DNA from: Cannabis sativa
Lineage: Eukaryota > Streptophyta > Magnoliopsida > Rosales > Cannabaceae
NCBI RefSeq assembly: GCF_029168945.1
Contig: NC_083602.1
Span: forward strand, 1,116,001-1,180,000
DNA length: 64,000 bases
Direction: 5' to 3'
How positions within the stretch are numbered: position 1 is the stretch's first letter; each line of letters opens with the position of its first letter. This document shows, piece after piece, positions 1 through 12,604 of the stretch. The notes beneath the pieces are model-generated. The model made no database searches, had not been told where the DNA came from, and saw only the letters and a list, made by a program, of their open reading frames with translations. Both the position numbers and the translations under genes were made by a program.

Positions 1-1
1 G

Positions 2-1018
2 TGCCATTTCCCGTCTTGGTTCCGTGATGACATCCTTGGAAGTGTTGTTTACATCAATCTGTCTAATGGTCGTAAATGTAGAGAGCTTCCTCTTTTTGGG
101 AAACTAACATCTCTTCGACACCTTAAAATATATGAAATGTACTTAGTGAAGTACATTGACAATCCTGGAGACCTAAGAAGTAGCTTTGGATGTTTACAAA
201 GTCTTGAGATTAGGGATTTACCAAATTTGGAAGGATTTTCAAGGCATGAAGTTGGAAATGAAATGTTCCCATGCTTGTCTTCATTGTATGTGGATAAATG
301 CCCAAAATTGAGGTTACCTAAACTAGGATCAGTTAAGTCTCTGAGGGTGTATGGTGTTAGCCAACAGTTAGTAGAATCCATCTCTAATCTCTGTGGTCTT
401 AATGAGCTTGAGATGAGTCGTTGTGATTTGACTTCCCTTCCCCAAAATATGCTACATAATCTCACTAGTCTACAACAACTTACAATTCGGGATTTTTGGC
501 GGATTCAGGAGTTGCCGTCTGACTTCCTCAATGGCCTTATTGCGCTACAGTCCTTAGAAATCAGATATTGTTTTAAACTCAAGTGCCTACCAGAGGGAAT
601 GTTCGAACATTGTTCATTACGGAGAATTGGCATCGATAATTGTCCAGCACTTGAAGAAGGCTTTCCAAGTGGTCCTAATCAACTCATATCTCTCCAACAC
701 CTATCTATAACTTCTCAAAGGTTGCCTGTGCTGCCCGAGGGCTTGCAGCACCTCTCCTCACTTGAATATTTGGAAATATCATATATCTCAGAGCTTGCGT
801 CGTTGCCTGATTGGCTTGGAAATCTTACAACTCTTAAAGAGTTAGCGATCTTATATTGTCGGGATTTGGAATGTATTCCTATGAGCATGCAAAGGCTGAC
901 CAACCTAAAGAAATTGCGTATTTGGAAGTGCCCAAAACTGGAGCAGAGATGCGAGAAGGAAGTCGGGGAGGATTGGCACAAGATATCTCATATTCCACAT
1001 GTGGATATTTGGAGATGA
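2..1018 (+). CDS. NLR resistance protein, C-terminal LRR part (cut by window edge)
   Basis: The frame is open from base 2 to the stop at 1016-1018, giving 338 residues; the N-terminal CC and NB-ARC parts lie outside the window. The protein is a run of irregular plant cytoplasmic LRRs (LxxLxxLxIxxCxxLxxLP) and ends in a cysteine- and lysine-rich tail close to those of the NLRs at 43-62 kb. It contains the LPNLEGFSRHEVGNE block found in the 1109-aa paralogues. The LRR domain of such proteins controls activation and effector recognition. It lies on the opposite strand from the four NLRs at the right end of the window. A Met at 137 could be mistaken for a start, but homology runs upstream of it to the window edge. 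Whether the whole gene is intact cannot be judged here. Confidence 0.9.
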   Translation, partial: CHFPSWFRDDILGSVVYINLSNGRKCRELPLFGKLTSLRHLKIYEMYLVKYIDNPGDLRSSFGCLQSLEIRDLPNLEGFSRHEVGNEMFPCLSSLYVDKCPKLRLPKLGSVKSLRVYGVSQQLVESISNLCGLNELEMSRCDLTSLPQNMLHNLTSLQQLTIRDFWRIQELPSDFLNGLIALQSLEIRYCFKLKCLPEGMFEHCSLRRIGIDNCPALEEGFPSGPNQLISLQHLSITSQRLPVLPEGLQHLSSLEYLEISYISELASLPDWLGNLTTLKELAILYCRDLECIPMSMQRLTNLKKLRIWKCPKLEQRCEKEVGEDWHKISHIPHVDIWR

Positions 1019-1091
1019 GGGAGAAGGAAGATGAAGATCTAGAAAATGAAAGAATGTTTCAATTTGTCTACTTCCGTTGCAACTAATTAAG

Positions 1092-1189
1092 GTATGTGAT
1101 TTTACATCTTTGTATGTCTTTTGAAACACTTAATTTTGTAAATGAATAATTAAGTACTTGACAATAATCATGTTGATTGGTTGTTGAAG
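1092..1189 (+). other. predicted 3'-UTR intron of the left-edge NLR
   Basis: A donor AAG|GTATGTG follows the stop codon by about 70 bases, and an acceptor GTTGAAG|GTGGG lies 98 bases on. The donor context (ACTAAG or ATTAAG before GTATGTGATT) is conserved 3' of the stops of the paralogues on the other strand (near 48385 and 59163). The presumed second exon, starting GTGGGATGATATGTTG, has a homologue at about 42690-42780 on the - strand. Splicing is inferred, not shown. Confidence 0.5.
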
Positions 1190-1605
1190 GTGGGATGATA
1201 TGTTGGCAGCAGAGAAATGTGGCAGCTGAGAATGCCGTACTCATTCATTGGCTTCTATAAGGGGATCAGCAAATAATGTGTGCTCGTTCATTGGTGGGAT
1301 GATATGTTAAGCATTTAAATGCAAAGTTTTGGGTATTTTTGAAAGGCTAGTGCAGTGTCAGTGTGTTGTGTTTGGGTATTTTGGCTCTTGTTTTCCTCAT
1401 TCTTTATAGTTGGTGTTTGTATGAGGACAAATTAATATTGTATTTGTTTTGGAAAGACTACTCTTACTCAATAGTACTCATAATGTATTTATTTAATTAG
1501 CTTCTATAATATAAAGCAAAGCTGCATTTATATATATCAACAATAGGACATTTCTGTTTCGTTTTATATCTACAATTTTGAATAATCTCTGCAACTTGAC
1601 ATTAA
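1190..1605 (+). other. conserved 3' flank of an NLR gene
   Basis: There is no coding sequence. The block at about 1190-1250 and the block at about 1340-1420 are related, in inverse orientation, to sequences beside the right-hand NLRs (near 42490-42780, 46767-46870, 53240, 57541 and 63867). This is therefore a conserved 3' exon or 3' flank that travels with each NLR copy. Confidence 0.6.
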
Positions 1606-1610
1606 GGACA

Positions 1611-4599
1611 TGTAACGCCCCAGTATTTTGCCTTATTTTACAAAAATACTATTTTCATGCATAATTTGAAAAGATAAAAAATAATTTAAATACAACAGTG
1701 GATTTTAAAAAAAAATCAAAATGCAACAGAGAAGGATCCTTCATTTGTAAAACAAGATACAGTAAGTAAATAATTTTAAATAATGCATTTCCACTGTGTT
1801 AGATTTATCAACTGCTTAAAATAAAACTAAGGCACCATCGGCGTTCTAGATCGTTTGTCCGCCCGTAGCCGCTCACAGTATACGTACCAGAACTGACCAT
1901 TGCTCACTATACATACTTCCCCGTCTAATACCCGTAGGGAAAGTAAGGGGGGGTGAGCTAAAAGCTCAGTAAGGAAATGCTTATCAAACAATACCATATA
2001 ATATCACACATACCATTAATGTATTTATTAAGTTTTAGCAATATCATACATGCTCTTTTATAACTATAACCAAATAACTGTACATATGGAAACCTTTATC
2101 ATACAAGTCTATACTATTTGTTCACACCGTACACATATACAGAGATCATAACTCCAATATCATACTCATAACATAATCATATCAATACTATAAATAATAA
2201 TGTCATTATCACAACATTGGCATATCATAGCCATTACTTACATAACCCGGGCCTAGCCTGACCCTACAATATCCTGGGCCTAATCTGCCCATATAATAAC
2301 ATGGGCCTATGCAGCCCTACCATTGTTATAGGATAGGGTATCTCTATATTCAACAGTAACATCACTGCATCATACCCACCATAACAATCTCATACACGAC
2401 TCAGTAAAATGCAGGGTAGGGTATCTCTACATTCAACGGCCTTATCCCGTATCATACCCCACCATGGTCCCCCACTTTACCTGAGACGTTAGCATACAAC
2501 ATACAACATATAACATGCAACATACAAATACATCATACAACACACAACCTGAAACATACAAATACAACATACAACATATGCAAGTCATACAACCATAATC
2601 TATGTATCAATTCACAAAGTCATATTGTGTCCATACCACACATTCTCAGTACCATATACATATTCATAAAAACAAATCATAAGTCATATTTCAATACATA
2701 AAGAATTTAAATTTATCCAGATAAACACATACAAAACTATCTAATTTCCTTACCTCAAATCCCGCTGCTTAAGAGTTGTTATCTCGTCACTACTACCTAT
2801 AATAAGACATGGGTCAAGGCCCTAATATTAAAATTCGTACTCTTACAGTACAGCAGAAAAATTACTATTTTTGACCAGCAACTACACTAATTCAGTAAAA
2901 GTTGTCTTCATAAAAATTATAGGAAATTCCATTATCTTTCCAACGATATAAAGATCATTAAAAATGGATTAAAACTGAGAGAGTTATGATTGTTTTACTG
3001 AAACTATTTCTGAGAAGGAATATGGAGTAACGAATTATACGACTTAGCAAAAATACAAACTTTTTGTATTGAAAGGTTCAGAAATAGAAGATAACATCTT
3101 CATGAAAGTTTTAGGAAATTAAATTCCCTTTCCAATGATACCAAAATCTCTGAAATTGGAATTATATTCAAAGAGATATTACAATTTTACTAAAACAGTT
3201 TTGGAAGAACAAGATTCAAGAAACGAATTACATGATATAGAAGGAAACTAACTTTTCGACATAGTATAACTCCGAATTCACGAAATGTTTCTTCATAAAA
3301 CTTATGGAAAATTGAATAAGCTTTGAAACCATATATAGATCATTAAAAATGGACAAGAATTGAGAGAGTTATGGTATTTTAAGTGAAAGTACTTTTTCTG
3401 GGAATATGAAAAAAAACGATTTACAACAATATCAGAAAGATGATAATTTTCGACATAGAATATCACCGAACTGGTGAATAATTTCTCGATAAAAATTTTA
3501 GATCATCGAATAAGCTTTCTAACGATATAAAAATCGCTGGAAACGGATCAATATTGAGAGAGATATGACTATTTTACTAAGACAATAATTTTCAGAAAAA
3601 AATAAAAACGAGATTTCATAGTTTAACCTAAAAGTTCACAACAATAAGTGGAAGAACTCTCTTACCTCTTGATGACTCTTCTTAATCAGTGCTAGATCTT
3701 GAAATCTCAAATTTTTAGAATGGTGATGATGATCTCAATGTTATGTTGATGAAAATCATGAGTGTTGTTTGGCGAAGAGAATGAAACAAGAAGGAAAATT
3801 ATAAATCTTTGATAGGTAGCGAGATGGATAACTTGTAGGATATAGGATTTTATGAGTGTCCTCTCTAAGAATTGTATTCAGGCTGAAAGAAAGAGATTGA
3901 GATTGAGTTTTATTTTTCTTAGGGTTAGAGACTCTGCATATTACGTATCAAGAATGTGATAGATTTAGGTTTTATAATCTAATTAAATCTATAAAAGAAA
4001 ATAATAAAATAACCCCTATAATCTGATGCTAATTTAACTCTAAATAGAATAATTAAATAAAAATCTTGTTGGTTAGATATAAGTTTTAAATTTAAATTTT
4101 AAAACTTAGGGTTTCTATACTAAATTTAACAGGTCGTCACTTAGTAACCTAATTTTGACCCCAATAAAGTTAAAATTACGATGAATCTATTTCTACATAA
4201 TTGATAGATCTTTGAATTATCTTTCCAACGCCACTGAAATCACCTCAATCCGAGCTCTAGAACTCCAGATATGATCATTTTAGTAAAACAGTTTTTAATC
4301 CTGCGAATTTATCCAAACCTACGAATTTTTAACATTAATTAATTAAACTCACTAAATATATTATAAAACCCTAATGGACCTTCATATTGGGCTTTAATTA
4401 AACGATTACTTACTCTGTAAAAATACCATAATATTTTACTTTCGTAGTTAATACAACTTTAACTCTCTCTAGAAAATTGGTACAACTACTCTAAGCAATA
4501 ATATCAACTCACTAACAACACAAAGAAACAAGATAATTATCCTCGCTCAATTAATATCCAAAAAAAAAAATTAAATACTATTTTAATCTGGATATTACA
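1611..4599 (-). repeat. LTR of the LARD-like element (3' LTR in element orientation)
   Basis: This LTR is 2989 bp and nearly identical to 8325-11313. It holds ACATACA-type short repeats at about 2490-2600, a duplicated GGGTATCTCTA motif (2338 and 2417), and at least five diverged copies of a module of about 100 bp containing TTTCCAACGATATAAAG-like cores (about 2911, 3100, 3290, 3483 and 4182). Confidence 0.92.
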
Positions 4600-4618
4600 T
4601 TCTACCCTCCTTAAAAGA
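4600..4618 (-). other. polypurine tract of the LARD-like element
   Basis: On the - strand the sequence reads as an A/G-rich tract ending GGAGGGTAGAA directly before the LTR start TGTAATATCC, the normal place for the plus-strand primer. The TTTCGAGGACGAAATT motif just before it is common at the 3' end of the pol region in plant chromoviruses. Confidence 0.75.
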
Positions 4619-4918
4619 AATTTCGTCCTCGAAATTTAACTTACCAACACTCGGGGTGTTGAGTCGTCATGTCTTTCACCACTTACTGCATTACCTCATT
4701 ATCTACCATATATATGGACCCAATAAACATGCATTTAACCTATGTCTTATCGGTCAATCCATAACACATAAAATATACACAACTTAATTAAGTATTATTA
4801 TTTCTCTATACATTACTTAAATACCAAAATGTACTCCATCATAATAACTTACATATACATGCTTTAAATACTAAGTTTTGCAATCACATGCTCGTAATAT
4901 ATGAAAAGTTTTCTTTCT

Positions 4919-5045
4919 CTTATGATCATCCTTACATGCCATTAAGAGTGAAATTATTTATTCTTCTATGAGCATCCTTACATGCCATTTAAAGTAACAC
5001 TAATTATTCTCTAAATGAACATCCTTACATGTCACTTGAGAACAC
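4919..5045. repeat. three imperfect tandem copies, period about 46 bp
   Basis: The core CATCCTTACATGCCA recurs at 4928, 4973 and, with changes, 5020, each followed by a similar AT-rich spacer. The array lies within the LARD interior. Its function is unknown. Confidence 0.7.
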
Positions 5046-8000
5046 ATTATACAATACAAAATTACAAACACAAAGAGTAGGGTAGAAGACCTTATGCAAA
5101 CTTGTCTTTAATCATTCCCATTCTTTAGTTGAATGTTATTACCTATAAAAATCTTACTTCTCTACTTGATTTTCTACTATAAGGCTACAATGTCATTCTT
5201 TCAATTTCATAGGTGTTACCCACTCATCGATAGACACTTGTTCCATGACACTTGGAAATAAACATTTAAGCTCTTTAAAAGGTCTTCTATATATAAATAT
5301 TTAATGATCCATTTCGACCACCTTTTTGTCTAACATTCACCTCTTGATATCCTTTATCCATGTATTCATTGCACTTGTCACACCTTCCCATTTTCCTAGG
5401 TAACCACTGTCGGTTCCTTTTGTAGTCTCTTTCTTGTATCACTATATTGTATTTTCTTTGCTAATCTCTCCTATGGTGCTTGGTCCTCCATTACCCCCTT
5501 CAATCAAGTTGACTTGATTATGAGATTAGCTAGTTTTCTATACTAACTTTTATCTACTTTGGTATTATCTTGCTATAGTGGTGAACTTTGAATCTGTAAT
5601 GCCGATAGATTCTGATAGTTATGCTCAATGATTGCTTCTTCTAATATACTAGCCATCTAAGGTATCACATAATTTCATACTTATCATAGCATTGATTATC
5701 CCAGCCATATTCATGCCCTGTATATTGTAGCCTTCTTTAATTCACCAAAAAAATATCTCAACTTCTTAATTGTACTTCTAAAACTTTTAAATCTCTTAAA
5801 CATACATTCCAATACTGATTATTTACTTAAGACTATACCATATATGTATTAAAACATAGAAAGCCCAATAATAACCCTTTTAAAATAAGTTCAACCCTAC
5901 CATGGCTTATCGTAGCCTAACTATTTATTATATGTTGACTTTTAACAATAAGTCAACCATACCAATCTCACAATGTATCGATCAGCCAAGTTATCAGGGT
6001 AAGAATACTATATATATAATTTGTAAACTATGCCGAACAGACCTTACTCTGTCCATCACTATTATACCTCCTATACCCCTACTTGTATTTGATTTATTAC
6101 TGGAGACTCACTATTTATAATTCCTTAGTCAGGAATTTTTTATTCTTACTTCCCATACTACCTTTAAGCACAAGTCAATAATTCGTTCAAGCGTCTCATT
6201 TTACATCCAAACGCCACCAAATTATCAATACCTATCTTGGTTTTTTTTCTTCTTCTAACTTTTGCACTTTCAATTGGACAAGACTTAGTAGTGTGCAATA
6301 AGTTAGTTATTGTCAGCTTGAGAGAGTCCTTCCAAAGATCTCTATTACTGGCTTTTTAGATTGAGAAAAATATCTAATATTTTTCCCTTTTTTTTTTTGC
6401 TCTTAACAATTTTAGCTTTTGACAAATCCATAGTCATTTTCTTCTCGGGCACTATAGGGCCTAGAAACACCATCTCTTTTCAGCAGGGCTGGACTTTGTG
6501 AGTTTTCCTCTTAGTTTCTCATTAGATGACACTCCAACATACTTATACTATTGCCCATAATATAAGTCGTAATTGGATTGTAGTATCCTTTGCTTACGTT
6601 GTGCCTTGAATTCCTTTATGTTGCATGAGTGTATTTACTAATCCCAACACTTATCAAAAACTTGTATAGTCCTTGACATGCCATGACATTCTTCAATATA
6701 TGTTACTTTGGTCCTAATTGTGTCTCACTTTTCTCCCGTCTCTAAGTGAGGCTTTCCTAACATTTTCTCATTGAGCTATACTCCACACCATTGTTGTTGT
6801 ATCAGCGAGTATTTGGAATCTAGGGATGTCACCCTTGAATGCTAATTCCTCCTCTTTCTCAAGTTTTTGAATTTGCGATCTACTCTCTATAGTTGTTTGT
6901 TGTACACCCGCCACAAAGCTGCATCCACAATCTCTTAGTTGTGTAGTTGTGATCAATTCCGAGTAGTCACCCTCTTAGTTGTCTCTCATTCATGTTGTAC
7001 CCAAATTGTTAGCCGTGTCTGGACTTTTTTTGTCTTTCTCCTTTGAAAATGTCTCTGTCGAAACCATACACATTTTTCTCTATTATCTCCTCCACCAAGT
7101 AGATGACCTTGAGTTTAAAGTTTACAACTTTCCTTCGGTAATCTAATATTTGTTGATGCTCTGCTTATCTCTTAGTGTTTAAGATACCTTCATAAGTTAT
7201 TACCTCTAGTAATTTTATCATGTCTCTTTCTAACTTCTCATTTTGGATTCTATTCAGCACACTACACTCCTTTCTATATGATGGCATCGTCCTCTCCTGA
7301 CTCATTTCTATAACATACTTATCTCCAATGTCTTTGCATACAGTACTCATACTTCTTACCATCTAATTTAGGAGTGTGTAACTTATAGAATATCCAACAA
7401 GATAGCACCTTCTCCTTAAAGATCTATTATTTCATCCTTCTTAATAAGTAGGTTTCGTAAATTATACTGTCCCAGTCTGGTATAACGTCTACTATTCTAA
7501 GTCATCCCTACTTCCTATATGTTAGGCTTCCATTCATGGCTAGGTGTAGAGACCGCTTCTTCAACCATTCATAGATAGGTGAAAATATATGCGTCGGTAC
7601 TTAGTTGGCTATTGGTACATTTCATTATGTGCTTCAAGTTCCACTACTAGTGTTGGTGATATTTCGCTAAGCCTGTGAAAACTCTTCGACAAATTGTCTT
7701 AGTCATGCTCGTAGTCCTTCCAATACCTCTATTAGATCGTTAGCCTTAACTATTATTGGGTTCTCTGGAACATCAACCATCTGTGGGTCAGCGGAACACA
7801 CATCCTTAGCCCCCACCTCTATTGGTCGTTCCTTTCACATTGATTCTAACTAATCTTCTAGTTTCATGTTTACAAGAAAGGTTGATTTAAAAGAAACAAA
7901 ATAGTTCAATTATTGGAAGAGAAGATTCTATGTACATATCTAAACTTAATGTTGTCAAGCTTAACTAGTAATATTCTATTTATCAAATAAAGTCTTATGA

Positions 8001-8310
8001 ACTCCTATTATAATTTATTCTAAATTTTCAAGAAAGGAACACGGTCCTTCCTAGTTCAATTCAAGACAATAAAGAAATATAAACCTATACATCTTCTTCT
8101 TAAAAAGTGTAATCAATCATAAGAGATAGAGGGTACTATTGATGTCTCTAAGCACCACCTAAGATGAGGCTCTAATTATATGTATCACATATAAGACTAT
8201 TAATGGCAATACCAAGAAAATTAAAACTAACACTTACATAATAGTGAGAGGGATCTTTTTCAGTCTTCTGTATGTATACCGTGAGTATCCTTCGGGCTAA
8301 CGGACGATCG

Positions 8311-8322
8311 GCTCTGATACCA
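8311..8322 (-). other. primer binding site of the LARD-like element
   Basis: The - strand reads TGGTATCAGAGC, complementary to the 3' end of plant initiator methionine tRNA, two bases inside the LTR. It fixes the element's orientation. Confidence 0.9.
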
Positions 8323-8324
8323 AT

Positions 8325-11313
8325 TGTAACGCCCCAGTATTTTGCCTTATTTTACAAAAATACTATTTTCATGCATAATTTGAAAAGATAAAAAATAATT
8401 TAAATACAACAGTGGATTTTAAAAAAAATCAAAATGCAACAGAGAAGGATCCTTCATTTGTAAAACAAGATACAGTAAGTAAATAATTTTAAATAATGCA
8501 TTTCCACTGTGTTAGATTTATCAACTGCTTAAAATAAAACTAAGGCACCATCGGCGTTCTAGATCGTTTGTCCGCCCGTAGCCGCTCACAGTATACGTAC
8601 CAGAACTGACCCTGCTCACTATACATACTTCCCTGTCTAATACCTGTAGGGGGAAAGTAAGGGGGGTGAGCTAAAAGCTCAGTAAGGAAATGCTTATCAA
8701 ACAATACCATATAATATCACACATACCATTAATGTATTTATTAAGTTTTAGCAATATCATACATGCTCTTTTATAACTATAACCAAATAACTGTACATAT
8801 GGAAACTTTTATCATACAAGTCTATACTATTTGTTCACACCGTACACATATACAGAGATCATAACTCCAATATCATACTCATAACATAATCATATCAATA
8901 CTATAAATAATAATGTCATTATCACAACATTGGCATATCATAGCCATTACTTACATAACCCGGCCTAGCTCGACCCTACAATATCCTGGGCCTAATCTGC
9001 CCATATAATAACATGGGCCTATGCAGCCCTACCATTGTTATAGGATAGGGTATCTCTATATTCAACAGTAACATCACTGCATCATACCCACCATAACAAT
9101 CTCATACACGACTCAGTAAAATGCAGGGTAGGGTATCTCTACATTCAACGGCCTTATCCCGTATCATACCCCACCATGGTCCCCCACTTTACCTGAGACG
9201 TTAGCATACAACATACAACATATAACATGCAACATACAAATACATCATACAACACACAACCTGAAACATACAAATACAACATACAACATATGCAAGTCAT
9301 ACAACCATAATCTATGTATCAATTCACAAAGTCATATTGTGTCCATACCACACATTCTCAGTACCATATACATATTCATAAAAACAAATCATAAGTCATA
9401 TTTCAATACATAAAGAATTTAAATTTATCCAGATAAACACATACAAAACTATCTAATTTCCTTACCTCAAATCCCGCTGCTTAAGAGTTGTTATCTCGTC
9501 ACTACTACCTATAATAAGACATGGGTCAAGGCCCTAATATTAAAATTCGTACTCTTACAGTACAGCAGAAAAATTACTATTTTTGACCAGCAACTACACT
9601 AATTCAGTAAAAGTTGTCTTCATAAAAATTATAGGAAATTCCATTATCTTTCCAACGATATAAAGATCATTAAAAATGGATTAAAACTGAGAGAGTTATG
9701 ATTGTTTTACTGAAACTATTTCTGAGAAGGAATATGGAGTAACGAATTATACGACTTAGCAAAAATACAAACTTTTTGTATTGAAAGGTTCAGAAATAGA
9801 AGATAACATCTTCATGAAAGTTTTAGGAAATTAAATTCCCTTTCCAATGATACCAAAATCTCTGAAATTGGAATTATATTCAAAGAGATATTACAATTTT
9901 ACTAAAACAGTTTTGGAAGAACAAGATTCAAGAAACGAATTACATGATATAGAAGGAAACTAACTTTTCGACATAGTATAACTCCGAATTCACGAAATGT
10001 TTCTTCATAAAACTTATGGAAAATTGAATAAGCTTTGAAACCATATATAGATCATTAAAAATGGACAAGAATTGAGAGAGTTATGGTATTTTAAGTGAAA
10101 GTACTTTTTCTGGGAATATGAAAAAAAACGATTTACAACAATATCAGAAAGATGATAATTTTCGACATAGAATATCACCGAACTGGTGAATAATTTCTCG
10201 ATAAAAATTTTAGATCATCGAATAAGCTTTCTAACGATATAAAAATCGCTGGAAACGGATCAATATTGAGAGAGATATGACTATTTTACTAAGACAATAA
10301 TTTTCAGAAAAAAATAAAAACGAGATTTCATAGTTTAACCTAAAAGTTCACAACAATAAGTGGAAGAACTCTCTTACCTCTTGATGACTCTTCTTAATTA
10401 GTGCTAGATCTTGAAATCTCAAATTTTTAGAATGGTGATGATGATCTCAATGTTATGTTGATGAAAATCATGAGTGTTGTTTGGCGAAGAGAATGAAACA
10501 AGAAGGAAAATTATAAATCTTTGATAGGTAGCGAGATGGATAACTTGTAGGATATAGGATTTTATGAGTGTCCTCTCTAAGAATTGTATTCAGGCTGAAA
10601 GAAAGAGATTGAGATTGAGTTTTATTTTTCTTAGGGTTAGAGACTCTGCATATTACGTATCAAGAATGTGATAGATTTAGGTTTTATAATCTAATTAAAT
10701 CTATAAAAGAAAATAATAAAATAACCCCTATAATCTGATGCTAATTTAACTCTAAATAGAATAATTAAATAAAAATCTTGTTTGTTAGATATAAGTTTTA
10801 AATTTAAATTTTAAAACTTAGGGTTTCTATACTAAATTTAACAGGTCGTCACTTAGTAACCTAATTTTGACCCCAATAAAGTTAAAATTACGATAAATCT
10901 ATTTCTACATAATTGATAGATCTTTGAATTATCTTTCCAACGCCACTGAAATCACCTCAATCCGAGCTCTAGAACTCCAGATATGATCATTTTAGTAAAA
11001 CAGTTTTTAATCCTGCGAATTTATCCAAACCTACGAATTTTTAACATTAATTAATTAAACTCACTAAATATATTATAAAACCCTAATGGACCTTCATATT
11101 GGGCTTTAATTAAACGATTACTTACTCTGTAAAAATACCATAATATTTTACTTTCGTAGTTAATACAACTTTAACTCTCTCTAGAAAATTGGTACAACTA
11201 CTCTAAGCAATAATATCAACTCACTAACAACACAAAGAAACAAGATAATTATCCTCGCTCAATTAATATCCAAAAAAAAAAAAATTAAATACTATTTTAA
11301 TCTGGATATTACA
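8325..11313 (-). repeat. LTR of the LARD-like element (5' LTR in element orientation)
   Basis: This LTR is 2989 bp, starts TGTAACGCCCC and ends GGATATTACA on the + strand, and is nearly identical to 1611-4599. Small differences occur near 8611-8660, 8960 and 10400. The GGACA target duplication follows at 11314-11318. Confidence 0.92.
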
Positions 11314-11318
11314 GGACA

Positions 11319-12595
11319 TTAAGGGGGTTAGAGTTGAGAGACTAAATCAGAGTCCAAGGAAGGTAACTCATTCTATTCAATCTTTTATTATTATATTACA
11401 TGTTTTCTTCCAAGATTTTCTTCTTTGATTTGGGTGATGAATAATGATGTTGGCTAAAACTAAAAGAAGCTGAAGCTCTGCTGTCCTGTTTTCCTATTTA
11501 AATTACTCACATGATAGCCTGTTAGTCTTGTGAGTTTCTTATATATAATAGGACATTAAGAGGGTTGAGTTAAGTTGACATGTCATCATCATATTTCTCA
11601 ACCAGACAAGCTTATACAGCTCAACAGGGTGAGAAAGGTTTATATGAACATGTTTCTTTAAAATATTTTGTAATTACTGAGTAGTAAAGAATTTGTATAT
11701 TCTTTCAAATATTTAGTTTCAAACATTCATTTTCATTCTCAGTTAGTTTTCACTCTTTAGAAGGTAGCAATTATTGAGGAAGAGAAAGGCATGAGACATG
11801 GAATTGTTATTGAATCAACTGTTTTAGTATGGAAACAGCACAACACATTGCACATCACTAAGCTAATATTTTGTTTTTTTCCAACATCAAACTTTTTGTT
11901 TTCAATTTTTTTTATGATTAAATTGCTCTATATTGCAGCACTGCAACTCATCCTTTGTCCTGAGTGAGTGAGTGAGTCTTTGATTATTATATAATTCTAT
12001 TCAACACATCTGATGTGGGTTATTTTCTTGAATAAAATATTTTGATGTGGGTTTTCTCTAGACTCCCACATTGCTAATTACACTCTTGTTTGGGGTTTGA
12101 GTAATATATAAACTCTATTATGTATATATATTTACTAATATTCATATTTTCTATAATTATTCAACATAATAAATGTAATTAAGTATCTATCAAAAAATTA
12201 AATTAAGACAATAACCAAGACAGAGCTCTCCCTCAATCTTAATACCATTTTATTGAACTGCACAGATCACAAAAGACTACTACTAATAAATGTCAGCAAC
12301 ACCACCTTAAACTTTTATGATTTTTAAATACTTATAGTACTTAAAAATCATGAATGTCCAAGGTAGTGTTTAAGTACTTGTAGACATGTTTCAAAAAAAA
12401 GTACTTGTAGACTAGCATTACAGGTTGGTTGAAATTATCATTAGCTAACTAGTAAATTAAAAAAATAAAAGATAAAAATAAATTGGCTAATTTTTTTTAC
12501 AAGAGATTCTTAATTAATTCAATAGAATTAAATCCAAATAATTAATAATATCAATGTATAACAATTATTATTGAATAATTTATATTAAATATCAA
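11319..12595. other. intergenic, 3' flank of the left-edge NLR beyond the LARD
   Basis: I see no gene. A segment at about 12015-12120 (including CTCCCACATTGCTAATTACA) recurs in inverse orientation at about 41700-41810 and 52400-52500, beside the NLR relics. Before the LARD insertion it therefore lay about 1.3 kb from the left NLR and belongs to the NLR-associated flank. A GGACATTAAG motif recurs at 11314 and about 11551. Confidence 0.5.
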
Positions 12596-12604
12596 TTATT
12601 CATA

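Larger units (their letters stand above)
4600..8324 (-). other. non-coding interior of the LARD-like element
   Basis: The interior is 3.7 kb, AT-rich and broken by stops in all frames. The longest frames (6768-6956 and 7165-7362 on the - strand, 62 and 65 codons) show no recognisable retroelement motif. Only the two priming sites at its ends look functional. It probably serves as packaged RNA for a partner element. Confidence 0.7.
1611..11313 (-). mobile_element. non-autonomous Ty3/gypsy-type LTR element (LARD-like), full length
   Basis: Two direct LTRs of 2989 bp each flank a 3.7-kb interior, and the whole is bordered by the 5-bp duplication GGACA (1606-1610 and 11314-11318). LTR ends in element orientation are TGTAATATCC and GGGCGTTACA. 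A primer binding site matching TGGTATCAGAGC (initiator Met tRNA) and a purine tract AAGGAGGGTAGAA place the element on the - strand. I find no gag, protease, integrase or reverse transcriptase motif in the interior, and no ORF of note. Long LTRs with a long non-coding interior fit the LARD class, mobilised in trans by an autonomous gypsy relative. The LTRs differ by only about a dozen changes that I noticed by eye, so the insertion is recent. It sits in the 3' flank of the left-edge NLR. Confidence 0.9.
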
